Shown in pieces: positions 24,226 to 31,840 of a DNA stretch of 32,369 nucleotides. Made by a program: the position numbers and the translations under genes. Position 1 is the stretch's first letter, and each line of letters starts with the position of its first letter. Source of the stretch: a virus; IMG/VR virus record IMGVR_UViG_3300037189_031854, positions 1 through 32,369 of that record; one strand, written 5' to 3'. Under the pieces are notes generated by a model. That model was given only the letters and a program-made list of their open reading frames with translations, made no database searches and had not been told where the DNA came from.

Positions 24226-25086
24226 ATGCAATTTGCGCCAATAAGAAATATGACAATAGAAGAAAAGCCTTGGGAAGGAATTTGTAAAATAAAGCCTTGG
24301 GAATACCAAGTTACAGCGGTAATTCCAGTTTTAGATACTTATGAGTCATTATCTTTGTGTGTCGAATTATTAAGATTACAAACAATCAAACCATATATAA
24401 TTGTAGTAGATACTGGCTCTACAAAAGAAAATATTGAAAAAATAAATAATTTAATAGATGAAGATTTGGAAGTTCATTCGATAAAACTCAATGGGGTAGA
24501 GCACCCATCGGACTTTGTTGCTATGGCAATGGATTTGGCCCAATCCTTATGTAGAACCAAATATTTGTTTGCAACCCACGCAGATGTTTTCTTGATGAGG
24601 CGAAACTTTTTGGAATATTTGTTGGGCATTTGTGGAGATCATTTAGAAGACCACTCCAGGTTTCCAGTTGTTGGATATGAAATAAGTCCAAGGCAGCATA
24701 CTGATTGGAAAGGAATGATTTCTCACACTGCATCAATGTATTATTTAAAAACTTTAGATAAAATAGGTTTTGGATGGAGCATGAGAAGACTTGCTTCTCT
24801 ATATAATTTACCTGATTATAAACCAAATCCAATGAGACCCAACTGGCCAGATACTGAAATTTTAGGCAACGTTATATTACGACAACACAACATTCCAGTT
24901 AATATAATTGGTAAAGAAGATAATTTTCAACGAAACAAAGACGAGAATATCGATCACTGCAGAAGTATAACATCGGGATTGTTGTACAGTCCTGAATATT
25001 ATCAAACAGCAATTTCCTGGTATGAAGACGCTAAAAAACAAGCTTTAGATAGAATAAAACTATGGCAAAAGGAGATAGATGAGTAG
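24226..25086 (+). CDS. GT2-like (GT-A) glycosyltransferase
   Basis: A 286-residue protein with the GT2 sequence plan: TAVIPVLDTYESLSLCV at about 30-46, IIVVDTGSTKENIEK near 65-80 and THADVFLMRRNFLEYLL (117-133), where HAD120 sits in the DxD position. GYEISPRQHTD and a following SHTASMYYLKTLDKIGFGWS segment match the acceptor region. AAGGAG seven to eight bases before ATG is a strong ribosome site. The stop overlaps the gp55 start by eight bases, so this enzyme is co-expressed with the late sigma factor and separate from the main cassette. Confidence 0.75.
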   Translation: MQFAPIRNMTIEEKPWEGICKIKPWEYQVTAVIPVLDTYESLSLCVELLRLQTIKPYIIVVDTGSTKENIEKINNLIDEDLEVHSIKLNGVEHPSDFVAMAMDLAQSLCRTKYLFATHADVFLMRRNFLEYLLGICGDHLEDHSRFPVVGYEISPRQHTDWKGMISHTASMYYLKTLDKIGFGWSMRRLASLYNLPDYKPNPMRPNWPDTEILGNVILRQHNIPVNIIGKEDNFQRNKDENIDHCRSITSGLLYSPEYYQTAISWYEDAKKQALDRIKLWQKEIDE

Positions 25087-25618
25087 TGAATATTTAAATA
25101 ATAAATTTTTTGAAAAAATAATAGTTCAATTTCAAAATTCAAAAAAAGAAAAATCTAGGTTGGAAATACTAATCGAAGATATTAAGGGCACTATAGAAAA
25201 TAAGAAAATAAGAAAAATAGATTTTGTTAAAAATAAATTAGATTTAAAAAATAAAGAAGAGTTATATTTAAATATAACTAATGAATGCGATCAGGTTAAA
25301 AATAATCTTGCTTTTGCCTTTTTCACTTTATCTGAAAATATAGTTAGATATGCAAAATTTCAATTAATAGATGTAGATGATGCTGTCCAAGAGGGAGTAA
25401 TGATTTGTTTTGATAAAATAAATAGATTTGATTCTAGAAAAGGAAAAGCATTTAATTATATGACAACATGTATTCTAAATCACTTTAGACAGCTCTATAG
25501 ATCTGCAAGAAATTACAATGAACTTAAGAAAAAATATCTAAAACATGTTCAAATTTTTCATAATCATTCTATGATTAAGAATGGAAAAGAAATTTTTATA
25601 GAAAATCAAAGAAATTAA
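25079..25618 (+). CDS. 55: Late-transcription sigma factor gp55
   Basis: A 179-residue protein close to the length of T4 gp55 (185). The sigma region 2-like core runs from about 75 to 145: LAFAFFTLSENIVRYAKF, then the acidic VDDAVQEGVMICFDKI, then FDSRKGKAFNYMTTCI and LNHFRQLYRSARNYNEL. gp55 replaces host sigma70 and recognises TATAAATA-type promoters, which occur upstream of minus-strand structural genes in this window. It is translated from an ATG inside the end of the glycosyltransferase gene. The 75-residue gene downstream may be its partner. Confidence 0.92.
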   Translation: MSSEYLNNKFFEKIIVQFQNSKKEKSRLEILIEDIKGTIENKKIRKIDFVKNKLDLKNKEELYLNITNECDQVKNNLAFAFFTLSENIVRYAKFQLIDVDDAVQEGVMICFDKINRFDSRKGKAFNYMTTCILNHFRQLYRSARNYNELKKKYLKHVQIFHNHSMIKNGKEIFIENQRN

Positions 25619-25667
25619 GTTTAACTTAACATTGATTTAACTTAAAAAAAATATTATATTAAGGAAT

Positions 25668-25895
25668 ATGAGTAATATGCTAGAAGAAATGGAAAGACAA
25701 GAATTAATTCAAAAATTAATTAAAAGTGGTTATGGAGATATAGTAAAAGTTTTATTAGAAAATGATAATAAAGTTTATACAAAAAAAGGACGGCTCAACA
25801 AAAGTGGAGCTTGTCGAAAATTAAAATTAAAAACTAAACAGTTAGAAGATAAACTTGAAGAAATGAAAGATTTGTTGAAAAAAGATTTAGACTAA
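25668..25895 (+). CDS. Small helical protein next to gp55 (possible late co-activator)
   Basis: A 75-residue charged protein with helices at about 3-30 and 55-72 and a central VYTKKGRLNKSGACRKL (37-52) that could be a helix-turn-helix-like element. T4 late transcription needs a co-activator, gp33, bridging gp55 polymerase and the sliding clamp. This gene's position directly after gp55, its size and its basic-then-acidic layout are compatible with that job, but I see no gp33 signature. AAGGA lies just before the ATG. It converges on a minus-strand tail-tube gene with directly abutting stop codons. Confidence 0.55.
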   Translation: MSNMLEEMERQELIQKLIKSGYGDIVKVLLENDNKVYTKKGRLNKSGACRKLKLKTKQLEDKLEEMKDLLKKDLD

Positions 25896-26408
25896 TTACT
25901 GAGAATAATAAGCTCGATCATATCTTAGTGTTAAATCTATGGTAACATACATGGTGTCGGACATGTCTAGTTCTCCCCATTCTATGTTATTAGGCCAAAT
26001 ATTTTCAAAAGTCCAAGTTTCAAGAATATCTCCGCATCCATCGTACATTTCCAAAGTGGCCTCTGGTTTTTTGAATTCTGGGCCTCCTCCAAATCCAATT
26101 CTCCATCTTCCACTTTCTGGATTATATTGATTGTTTAGCCAATCAATTACTGGATTATTATTTTTTTTAATATCATATAAAGTCAAATTTATAGGCTTCC
26201 AGTCGGGCTTTCCTGGAAAATAAATTACTTCATTTAAGTGTTGAACTTCTACTTCTTTAAAACTTAAGCTTGGTCTAGCTCCCTTATCTGGAGGCAAAGT
26301 ATTCACGCCTTCAGCAGAAACTTCTGGTATTCTGAATAGCCATCTAAACTTTCTTTTCACGCAAAAATTGGACTCCAATCCAAAATCTAAGCCCATATTT
26401 CTTGCCAT
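25896..26408 (-). CDS. Tail tube protein gp19-like, second copy
   Basis: A 170-residue protein that lines up along its length with the 192-residue tube protein at 26486-27064: both have a KRKFRW strand near the N-terminus, an ARPSLSFKE/ARPNISIEE segment, HLNEVIYFPGK/FLNAKTYIPGK, a YDGCG-W/T-E-W turn and W-P-x-x-I/V-x-x-GELD near the C-terminus. That is the gp19 tail-tube fold, also used by T4 gp54. It is likely a minor tube, tube-initiating or baseplate-linked protein rather than the main tube subunit, because a strong terminator hairpin separates it from its homologue. This role is inferred. Confidence 0.8.
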   Translation of the reverse strand: MARNMGLDFGLESNFCVKRKFRWLFRIPEVSAEGVNTLPPDKGARPSLSFKEVEVQHLNEVIYFPGKPDWKPINLTLYDIKKNNNPVIDWLNNQYNPESGRWRIGFGGGPEFKKPEATLEMYDGCGDILETWTFENIWPNNIEWGELDMSDTMYVTIDLTLRYDRAYYSQ

Positions 26409-26434
26409 ATTTTTCCTTTGTTTATTAAAAGTTT

Positions 26435-26468
26435 ACAAGAGGGTTCAAATTAATCTGAACCCTCTTGT
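26435..26468 (-). terminator. 13-bp perfect hairpin between the two gp19 genes
   Basis: ACAAGAGGGTTCA at 26435-26447 is exactly complementary to 26456-26468, with an 8-base loop. In the minus-strand transcript it lies just after the stop of the 192-residue gp19 gene and is followed by a short U-containing run rather than a strong U-tract, so it may terminate partially or protect the 3' end of the abundant tube mRNA. It can also act on plus-strand transcripts. Confidence 0.8.
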
Positions 26469-26485
26469 AATATAAAATAATAAAA

Positions 26486-27064
26486 TTACGAGCAACTGAC
26501 GCAATTTGGTTTTGGTTCTTTGACGCAACTAGAAAGAGAAGCATAAGCGACATTTGAATATCTCATAGTAACTTCTATTGTGCATTCTTCTGATGAAGAA
26601 TAATCTAATTCACCAAAGTTGACAGCCTGAGGCCAGCAGTCACCTAAAGTCCATTGTTCTAAAGCAGCTCCGCAACCATCATACAAAGTACAAACTGCAT
26701 TTCCAGCATAGTTTTGTCTGATTGAGTTTTGCTTTAGTGTTACTGGATTTGTGTAGTCGTAAACATTAGCTAGCCATGTCCAAAGACCAACATTTCCTTC
26801 TCCGTTTTGAACAGCAACGTCATAATAAGTTACCGTAATTGTTTCCCAAGTGCCTTTTCCTGGAATATAGGTCTTTGCATTTAGAAAATTAATTTCGGTT
26901 TCTTCTATACTAATATTTGGACGAGCAGCCATTTTTACAAAATGTTCAGGAACTAAAACAACAGCATCATTACCAGTGCCTTTAAAAACTTCAAACGTCC
27001 ACCTAAACTTTCTTTTATGGAGAACGCTTGGTCCTCCAAGTTGGCCTATACCCATATTAATCAT
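26486..27064 (-). CDS. 19: Tail tube protein gp19-like, probable major tube subunit
   Basis: A 192-residue protein directly downstream of the sheath gene, the usual 18-19 order. It begins with HKRKFRWTFEVF, the hallmark of this family, and has FVKMAARPNISIEE, FLNAKTYIPG and a YDGCGAALEQWTLGDCWP turn. It stacks as hexameric rings to make the tail tube. The C-terminus ends with three Cys in CVKEPKPNCVSCS, unusual for the family. A 7-of-8 late-promoter octamer and an AGGAG ribosome site precede it, and a strong hairpin follows. Confidence 0.88.
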   Translation of the reverse strand: MINMGIGQLGGPSVLHKRKFRWTFEVFKGTGNDAVVLVPEHFVKMAARPNISIEETEINFLNAKTYIPGKGTWETITVTYYDVAVQNGEGNVGLWTWLANVYDYTNPVTLKQNSIRQNYAGNAVCTLYDGCGAALEQWTLGDCWPQAVNFGELDYSSSEECTIEVTMRYSNVAYASLSSCVKEPKPNCVSCS

Positions 27065-27085
27065 GTTATATTCTCCTATTTCTTT

Positions 27086-27093
27086 TATTTATG
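27086..27093 (-). promoter_or_regulatory. T4-type late promoter, CATAAATA
   Basis: The minus strand reads CATAAATA, seven of eight matches to the T4 octamer, in the short gap between sheath and tube genes. The site is 22 bases from the tube ATG, leaving room for a leader with AGGAG. It would boost tube mRNA above the sheath transcript. Confidence 0.5.
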
Positions 27094-27099
27094 AAATTA

Positions 27100-29526
27100 C
27101 TAAAAGCTTTCAGCTGTTTCACTGAAACTACCAGTTCTATGAATGCTAAATTCGATAAACATAAATTCTACTGCTCTTGTTGGTTGAACACCAATTCTAG
27201 CTCTAAATTCATTTCTATCAATTACATCGGGTGTATTGAGTTCATAATCGGCTTTGATAATAAAGTCGGTTAGACCTCTTCCTACTTGAACTTCTTCTAA
27301 AATTCCCTTTGCTATTCTTATGAACCTTTGATGAAAAATTTCATCATGTGGTTCGAATAGTAATGTTCTTGAAGCCGCTCTAATTCTTTTTTCGATATAG
27401 AACATCAATCTTCTAACATTAACTCTGTCAAGAGCGGTCGGTTTTCTTTGAAGTGTTTTTTGACCCCAAACAACAAAGTCTTGAGTATCACTATATTGAA
27501 CAATCGGATTGACAGCATTTCTGTTTCCGTACATTAAGTCTCTTTCTTCCAATGTTGGCCTGCTATAAACGTCAGTTATATTTGGAACCGCACCTCTGCT
27601 CAACCCAGCAGGGGCAAACCAAGGACGTGCCAAAAAGTCATTTCTAGCATAAACCGCCATAATAGATCCACTTGGTGGAATCCAAACATCAACATTATTG
27701 AATGTATCTCTGATCTTGACCCATGGCCAATATAAAGCCGCAAAGTCAGAGTCAAATCTTGTTGTGTTTAGTGGGTGAGAACCGTTCTGCCATTGAACAA
27801 TTTCTTTTACAGTTAGTCCAAATGGCGGATCGATAATAGCCATGCAATCTGATCTTAGATTCTGGCACATATCAATTAGAGCTAAGATAACCCCAGTTGA
27901 AGAATGTCCAGGAACAGCAACAAGATCTAGATCAATCTGTTCTGGTTCGCTAAGAGCATAGATTCCAGTCATTCCCAATAAATTTCCTATCATCAAGCTA
28001 TCTTGATCATCTGGATCCGATGGTATTCCGTCACTTCCACCTGCTAGGGCATATGTTCCGTCAAGTGGTGGTGCTGGATTTGCTGTATTGTCTGATACTT
28101 TTACGAAGTCAGAAACTAGAGATAAAAATGTTTCTACATAATATCTACTTGTTTCATTCTTTGTAAGATTTCCCCATGATTCCACTTGAACTCCATTATT
28201 ATAAACTTCCATTATGAAGTTTCCTTCTCTAATGTTGTTTCTAATAACTACTTGTGTGGAATTTCCATCTATTCCTGGACTATCTGCTCTTATTGTCAAA
28301 GAAACAGGTCCAGAGGAGCTAAAGTTGCCATATACTAATCCTAGATCAGTTATGTCAGCATTATCGGTTACACCACTCGGAGTAGAACCAGAAGCTGTTA
28401 TATATACTCCAGCTTCAGATGATTCGCTTGATGGAATTGATAAAGGACGATCAAATCCTAAAGTTCTAAATAGTGAACTTTCTTCTTTTACTAGTATTCT
28501 TGCGTCTCTTCCATGATGTAGAGTTCTAAAAGATAGATTATTTCCAACGGCTACTGCCTCAAACCCACCAGGAACTTCGCCAGATGAAATAATATTATTG
28601 ATAGTTGTTGCTAGATCTCCAACAGAAAGAGAGGCGTTTCCATCATAATTTGAAAGATCTAAAACTTGAACAACATTATCTATGTTTACATTATCAGTTC
28701 CATCAACAACTACTTGTATATCTGAATCTGTAATACTTGATAAATTGAAATTTCCACCGACAGAACCTGTCATTTGAGCAACTGTCATTCCCTGGCCTAG
28801 CCCAGTTATATTTATATTTACATTGCTATTTCCTTCATTTTCTACGTTTCCGCCATATATTGCGTCTTGAACTGAAACCAATTCTAGACTTGCATTTGGA
28901 CCGAAAGAGAATACAGTTCTAACACCAATTGCTGGATTTGGATCATCGGTAGCAAAGAATTCAATTCCATCAACTTCTCTATTTAGTTGCGAACTTAAAT
29001 CTTCTGCCAATTGAGCAGCGCTATATCCATTATCTCTAACCACTTCATCAGGATGATCACTATTTTTTAGAACTACTAAAGTTTTGGATGCCAAAACTCC
29101 ATTTAGTCTCCATTTGAAGTAACTTGTTTTGACAAAATTATAATTTTGTGCTACTGTCGATGTTATCATTACTTGACCGCCAGCACTAATAACATCTGCT
29201 GAAGCTGCTGATGCTGCTTCTGAGTCAACTGCATCGGTAGAAGCTACACGAACAATATAAAGTTCATTTGCTACTAGTAGATACTGCTCTGCAGCATATA
29301 TTAGATATGGATCTCCACTCTCTGGATGCGGGTATCCGAATACAGTGTTTAGCTGTCTTCTAGATGAGATCGTAGTCGGAATGTTTATTGGACCTTTACT
29401 AGCAAAACCAACAATGCCTGCTCGATGAAAAGATTGATCTGGAGCTATGAAGCTCAAATCTTTCTCTGTTATTCGAACAGATGGTGAAATTGTGTTTGAA
29501 GGTGGAAAGCCTTTTAGAATTGCCAT
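27100..29526 (-). CDS. 18: Contractile tail sheath protein gp18
   Basis: An 808-residue protein, larger than T4 gp18 (659). It opens with PSNTISPSVRITEKDLS, the conserved N-terminal arm, then RAGIVGFASKGP and a long middle rich in Ser, Gly, Asn and Asp (about 140-480), which would be the exposed variable domains. The C-terminal core contains VDVWIPPSGSIMAVYARND, FAPAGLSRG, VNVRRLMFYIEKRIRAASR and the final NEFRARIGVQPTRAVEFMFIEF strand, the classical polymerising core. GGGAG precedes the ATG. It contracts around the gp19 tube to drive infection. The enlarged middle probably accounts for the extra length. Confidence 0.95.
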   Translation of the reverse strand: MAILKGFPPSNTISPSVRITEKDLSFIAPDQSFHRAGIVGFASKGPINIPTTISSRRQLNTVFGYPHPESGDPYLIYAAEQYLLVANELYIVRVASTDAVDSEAASAASADVISAGGQVMITSTVAQNYNFVKTSYFKWRLNGVLASKTLVVLKNSDHPDEVVRDNGYSAAQLAEDLSSQLNREVDGIEFFATDDPNPAIGVRTVFSFGPNASLELVSVQDAIYGGNVENEGNSNVNINITGLGQGMTVAQMTGSVGGNFNLSSITDSDIQVVVDGTDNVNIDNVVQVLDLSNYDGNASLSVGDLATTINNIISSGEVPGGFEAVAVGNNLSFRTLHHGRDARILVKEESSLFRTLGFDRPLSIPSSESSEAGVYITASGSTPSGVTDNADITDLGLVYGNFSSSGPVSLTIRADSPGIDGNSTQVVIRNNIREGNFIMEVYNNGVQVESWGNLTKNETSRYYVETFLSLVSDFVKVSDNTANPAPPLDGTYALAGGSDGIPSDPDDQDSLMIGNLLGMTGIYALSEPEQIDLDLVAVPGHSSTGVILALIDMCQNLRSDCMAIIDPPFGLTVKEIVQWQNGSHPLNTTRFDSDFAALYWPWVKIRDTFNNVDVWIPPSGSIMAVYARNDFLARPWFAPAGLSRGAVPNITDVYSRPTLEERDLMYGNRNAVNPIVQYSDTQDFVVWGQKTLQRKPTALDRVNVRRLMFYIEKRIRAASRTLLFEPHDEIFHQRFIRIAKGILEEVQVGRGLTDFIIKADYELNTPDVIDRNEFRARIGVQPTRAVEFMFIEFSIHRTGSFSETAESF

Positions 29527-29530
29527 AATC

Positions 29531-29755
29531 TTATTCTCCCTTGTTCAATTCTTTTTTTGTTAAGTGTCGCGTTGAAATCAACCCCATTTTTTCTGCACGT
29601 TCAACATACTCTGTGTTTCGTTCATCTTCCAGCAAATAAGTATTGTTACCAGCACCTATTCCTGGAATGTTTAGTGTCGTGAAGGCTTTAGGAGCTTTTT
29701 TTGATTTAATCACAAGTTGTACCGGACCTCTTGTTTTATTTCTTATTTCAATCAT
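29531..29755 (-). CDS. Small structural-region protein, unknown
   Basis: A 74-residue strand-rich basic protein (MIEIRNKTRGPVQLV, then IPGIGAGNNTYLL and a helix with RAEKMGLISTRHL). I recognise the pattern from genes placed directly before the sheath gene in aquatic T4-like phages but not a function. It begins one base into the stop of the gp15 gene (TAATG) and ends four bases before the sheath start, so it belongs to the tail operon. Confidence 0.65.
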   Translation of the reverse strand: MIEIRNKTRGPVQLVIKSKKAPKAFTTLNIPGIGAGNNTYLLEDERNTEYVERAEKMGLISTRHLTKKELNKGE

Positions 29756-30741
29756 TATTGCCCTTTTCTAAATTCTTCAACAGCATCTTCTAATCGTCCC
29801 AAAACATCCGTGATCTTGTCTTCCTCTACATTATTGTAAAGGTCAACTTTTGTTTGCAAAACCGACTTCTTACGAATGATCGGCTGTGGTATATATGTTC
29901 GAGCGGTCAAATTTATTTCGTATTTTATAATTCGTTGATTTTGATCGCCCGGTTCATAATCTATGTTGTTTGCAACAGAATCCATAGAAACCGTAGTTTC
30001 CCAATGAACTCCACGCGTAGTTATATATGCAATAGGAGAAAATTTTAAAAATATTTGTTCTAAAATTTGATCAATGTCTTCCATAAACATCGTCCAAATA
30101 AGAAGAGTATATGTCTTATTTACGGGTATTCCTCTTGATACGCCAAAAACAGTGTCTCTTTCATATTTTTCTTTAATCGTAAATCCAGGCTTATTATCTG
30201 GTCTTAATTGTCTTAAATAATCTATAGCTCTGTGATAGGTGTACCTTGTAGAATCAAATTCTATTCCTGAACCATAAATTGCCATTGCTGGAAGTCTTAT
30301 TCTTTCTACAACTAAACTTCCATCTTTTCTTGTATTGTCTTGTAAGATCCAAGCGACTGCTTTTTCTTGTGTCCCCCAAATTATTGGAACTTTATGTGCC
30401 TTACCATCTTCATCTATTACAGACACATTATTAAATAAATCTAGCATTGCTTCATCACAACCACGTATGCTTTTCGAATATCTGTAAAGAGCATCTTTTG
30501 TTGGATTTTTAAGATCCTCCACTATCTGCCCAGTTTGCATAGGATCGCATTGAGCTTCGTGTCCTAAGCCTATTTTTTTATTTGCTGATTCTTCCAACCA
30601 ACCCAGATCACCACCATGCGGAGATTTTAATGAATCTTCTTGCTTTCCACATTGAGGTTGAACTTTATCGTTGTTTATACTTGATTGAATTGGACTTGTT
30701 GGATTGCAATCGTGCAGCTTTTTTTCTTGGTTTTTAGACAT
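29755..30741 (-). CDS. 15: Tail sheath stabiliser/completion protein gp15-like
   Basis: The 328-residue protein matches the T4 gp15 core in order: a PIIWGTQEKAVAWIL strand-helix near residue 118, RIRLPAMAIYGSGIEFDSTR near 145, IPVNKTYTLLIWTMFMEDIDQILEQIFLKFSP (about 210-240, key feature), a central HWETTVSMDS strand and a C-terminal IIKYEINLTARTYIPQPI. gp15 caps the tail at the sheath end and joins it to the neck. An N-terminal extension of roughly 90 residues, polar and Cys-containing, is not part of T4 gp15 (272 residues) and may be disordered. Its ATG is about 15 bases from a long inverted repeat. Confidence 0.85.
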   Translation of the reverse strand: MSKNQEKKLHDCNPTSPIQSSINNDKVQPQCGKQEDSLKSPHGGDLGWLEESANKKIGLGHEAQCDPMQTGQIVEDLKNPTKDALYRYSKSIRGCDEAMLDLFNNVSVIDEDGKAHKVPIIWGTQEKAVAWILQDNTRKDGSLVVERIRLPAMAIYGSGIEFDSTRYTYHRAIDYLRQLRPDNKPGFTIKEKYERDTVFGVSRGIPVNKTYTLLIWTMFMEDIDQILEQIFLKFSPIAYITTRGVHWETTVSMDSVANNIDYEPGDQNQRIIKYEINLTARTYIPQPIIRKKSVLQTKVDLYNNVEEDKITDVLGRLEDAVEEFRKGQ

Positions 30742-30755
30742 GGCTTTTCCTTACT

Positions 30756-30781
30756 AACTTATTTAGTAAACTAAATAAGTT
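30756..30781. repeat. 26-bp near-perfect palindrome upstream of gp15
   Basis: AACTTATTTAGT and its exact reverse complement, separated by two bases, make an AT-rich 12-bp inverted repeat. It may form a weak hairpin or an operator for a dimeric protein. Both arms include ACTAAATA, six of eight matches to the late octamer, in either direction, so it could also act as a weak bidirectional promoter. It lies between gp15 and a micro-ORF. Confidence 0.7.
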
Positions 30782-30783
30782 AA

Positions 30784-30906
30784 ATGAAACACTTTAAAAT
30801 TAAAAAAACTATAAATAAAACCAAGGTAAAGCCTTTTATTAAAATTAATTTAGGTCTTAAAAAACCTAAATTTCCAAGAGTTATATTTTGGAATAAAAAA
30901 CATTAA
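30784..30906 (+). CDS. Lysine-rich micro-ORF of 40 residues (doubtful)
   Basis: A plus-strand frame from ATG 30784 to TAA 30906 encodes a basic peptide (MKHFKIKKTINKTKVKPF start) with about 14 lysines. It lies against the direction of the flanking tail genes and its stop overlaps the stop of the 107-residue minus-strand gene. There is no ribosome site before the ATG, which is three bases after a palindrome. It may be a chance frame in AT-rich DNA or a small DNA/RNA-binding peptide. Confidence 0.25.
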   Translation: MKHFKIKKTINKTKVKPFIKINLGLKKPKFPRVIFWNKKH

Positions 30907-31226
30907 TTACCAAATACTTTTTTGCCTATGCTAGACTGCAGTTGGCTTGACTTTTCTAAAAGCTCTTCTAGTAATTCTAGCATCTTGGGATTTCTAGAAA
31001 CATAGCGAATCAAAGGAGTGTATCTAACTGTTGATTTCTCGCCAAATTTCACGGATAATTGTTTAACTAATTTCATGAAACGATTTGCTTCTTGATTAAT
31101 GTTCTGTTGAGGCTCTTGTTGAGTCTGTTGAGGCTGAGTTTGCATTAAATTTTCACTTTCAATCAAAGACTGCTCTTTTAATTCGTTTTTCTTTTCCTTT
31201 ATCCATTTTCTTATTTGTTTACTCAT
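30903..31226 (-). CDS. Hypothetical protein with Gln-rich linker
   Basis: A 107-residue protein: a basic N-terminal helix (KQIRKWIKEKKNELKEQ), a Gln-rich linker (about 28-45) and a helical C-terminal half (FMKLVKQLSVKFGEKS to LLEELLEKSSQLQSS). I do not recognise a family. It lies between the gp15 and gp14-like genes with a TGAGGT ribosome site, so a small neck, connector or scaffold-like role is possible. Confidence 0.55.
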   Translation of the reverse strand: MSKQIRKWIKEKKNELKEQSLIESENLMQTQPQQTQQEPQQNINQEANRFMKLVKQLSVKFGEKSTVRYTPLIRYVSRNPKMLELLEELLEKSSQLQSSIGKKVFGN

Positions 31227-31241
31227 AAAAACCTCAATTTA

Positions 31242-31249
31242 TTTTTATA
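31242..31249 (-). promoter_or_regulatory. Weak late-promoter-like octamer TATAAAAA
   Basis: The minus strand reads TATAAAAA, seven of eight to the T4 consensus, 16 bases before the ATG of the 107-residue gene. AT richness makes chance matches common, and the short leader would begin at the ribosome site, so this is weak. Confidence 0.3.
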
Positions 31250-31262
31250 TATTGTTTAAGTA

Positions 31263-31817
31263 TTATTTTTTTTGATTTGCTTGATTTAGATCGAACTCTG
31301 GTTTCTTTTCTGTGACTCTACCTTCTCCTGTCGTTATATTTTCTTGGAATCTCTGACACAGAATTTGGATTCTAAGCTGACTCCATAGCATAGTTTCTCC
31401 AATATTTCTTTGAATTATAACCCAATCTTCTTTTCTGTGTGGAGTATAAATTCTAGATCCTATTTTCGGAGGATGTCCTATTTTTTCTAAAACATCCCTA
31501 TAATTTAGATCAAATACCATCTCATCAGGAGAATCTATTCCAAAAGCACTTTGGTAATTCTGCCCAGGAATTGGCTCGTAACTAGCATAGAGAGTTATTG
31601 GGTTGTTTGACCAAAGCTTACCTCTATCCTCTCTGTAGACACGGTCCAGAGATCCAGTTTGAATAAAAACTTCATAATAAAATATTGGAGATCCATATAT
31701 CTTAATCCATTCTGCATCCCAAGTGTTCCATAAACACCTCTCAGGATTGTCTGGATCAAATTGTTCTAAACTTCCGATTGGTTTGTAAGGACTTCCATCT
31801 GGATTTTTTAGTGCCAT
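31263..31817 (-). CDS. Neck protein gp14-like
   Basis: A 184-residue protein whose central part resembles T4 gp14: a YGSPIFYYEVFIQTG strand-helix (about 40-55), NNPITLYASYEPIPGQNYQSAFGIDSPDEMVFDLNY (about 71-106), then PPKIGSRIYTPHRKEDWVIIQRNIG, where gp14 has GDLIYFPMDNSLFEINWV. gp14 forms the neck collar with gp13 and joins the head and tail. It is shorter than T4 gp14 (256 residues). It opens with a perfect late octamer upstream and follows the 133-residue gene, next to gp15. The likeness is in pattern rather than in long identities, so the call is moderate. Confidence 0.6.
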   Translation of the reverse strand: MALKNPDGSPYKPIGSLEQFDPDNPERCLWNTWDAEWIKIYGSPIFYYEVFIQTGSLDRVYREDRGKLWSNNPITLYASYEPIPGQNYQSAFGIDSPDEMVFDLNYRDVLEKIGHPPKIGSRIYTPHRKEDWVIIQRNIGETMLWSQLRIQILCQRFQENITTGEGRVTEKKPEFDLNQANQKK

Positions 31818-31830
31818 ATACCTCCATGTT

Positions 31831-31838
31831 TATTTATA
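31831..31838 (-). promoter_or_regulatory. T4-type late promoter, exact TATAAATA
   Basis: The minus strand reads TATAAATA 14 bases before the ATG of the gp14-like gene, with GGAGG in between. A T4-like start point six bases downstream falls in the ribosome site, so the mRNA leader would be very short; the octamer may still be the real promoter. Confidence 0.5.
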
Positions 31839-31840
31839 AA

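Noticed and set aside
25619-25667. Sigma70-type promoter TTGATT-17-TATATT before the 75-residue gene
   Set aside because: The predicted start point would fall at the ATG and cut off the AAGGA ribosome site. Transcription from the gp55 operon is the simpler explanation. A TTTAACTTA repeat there was noted but has no clear role.
28214-28516. 100-residue plus-strand frame inside the tail sheath gene
   Set aside because: It is antisense to the middle of gp18, where composition is Ser/Gly-rich and stops are rare on the opposite strand; there is no ribosome site.
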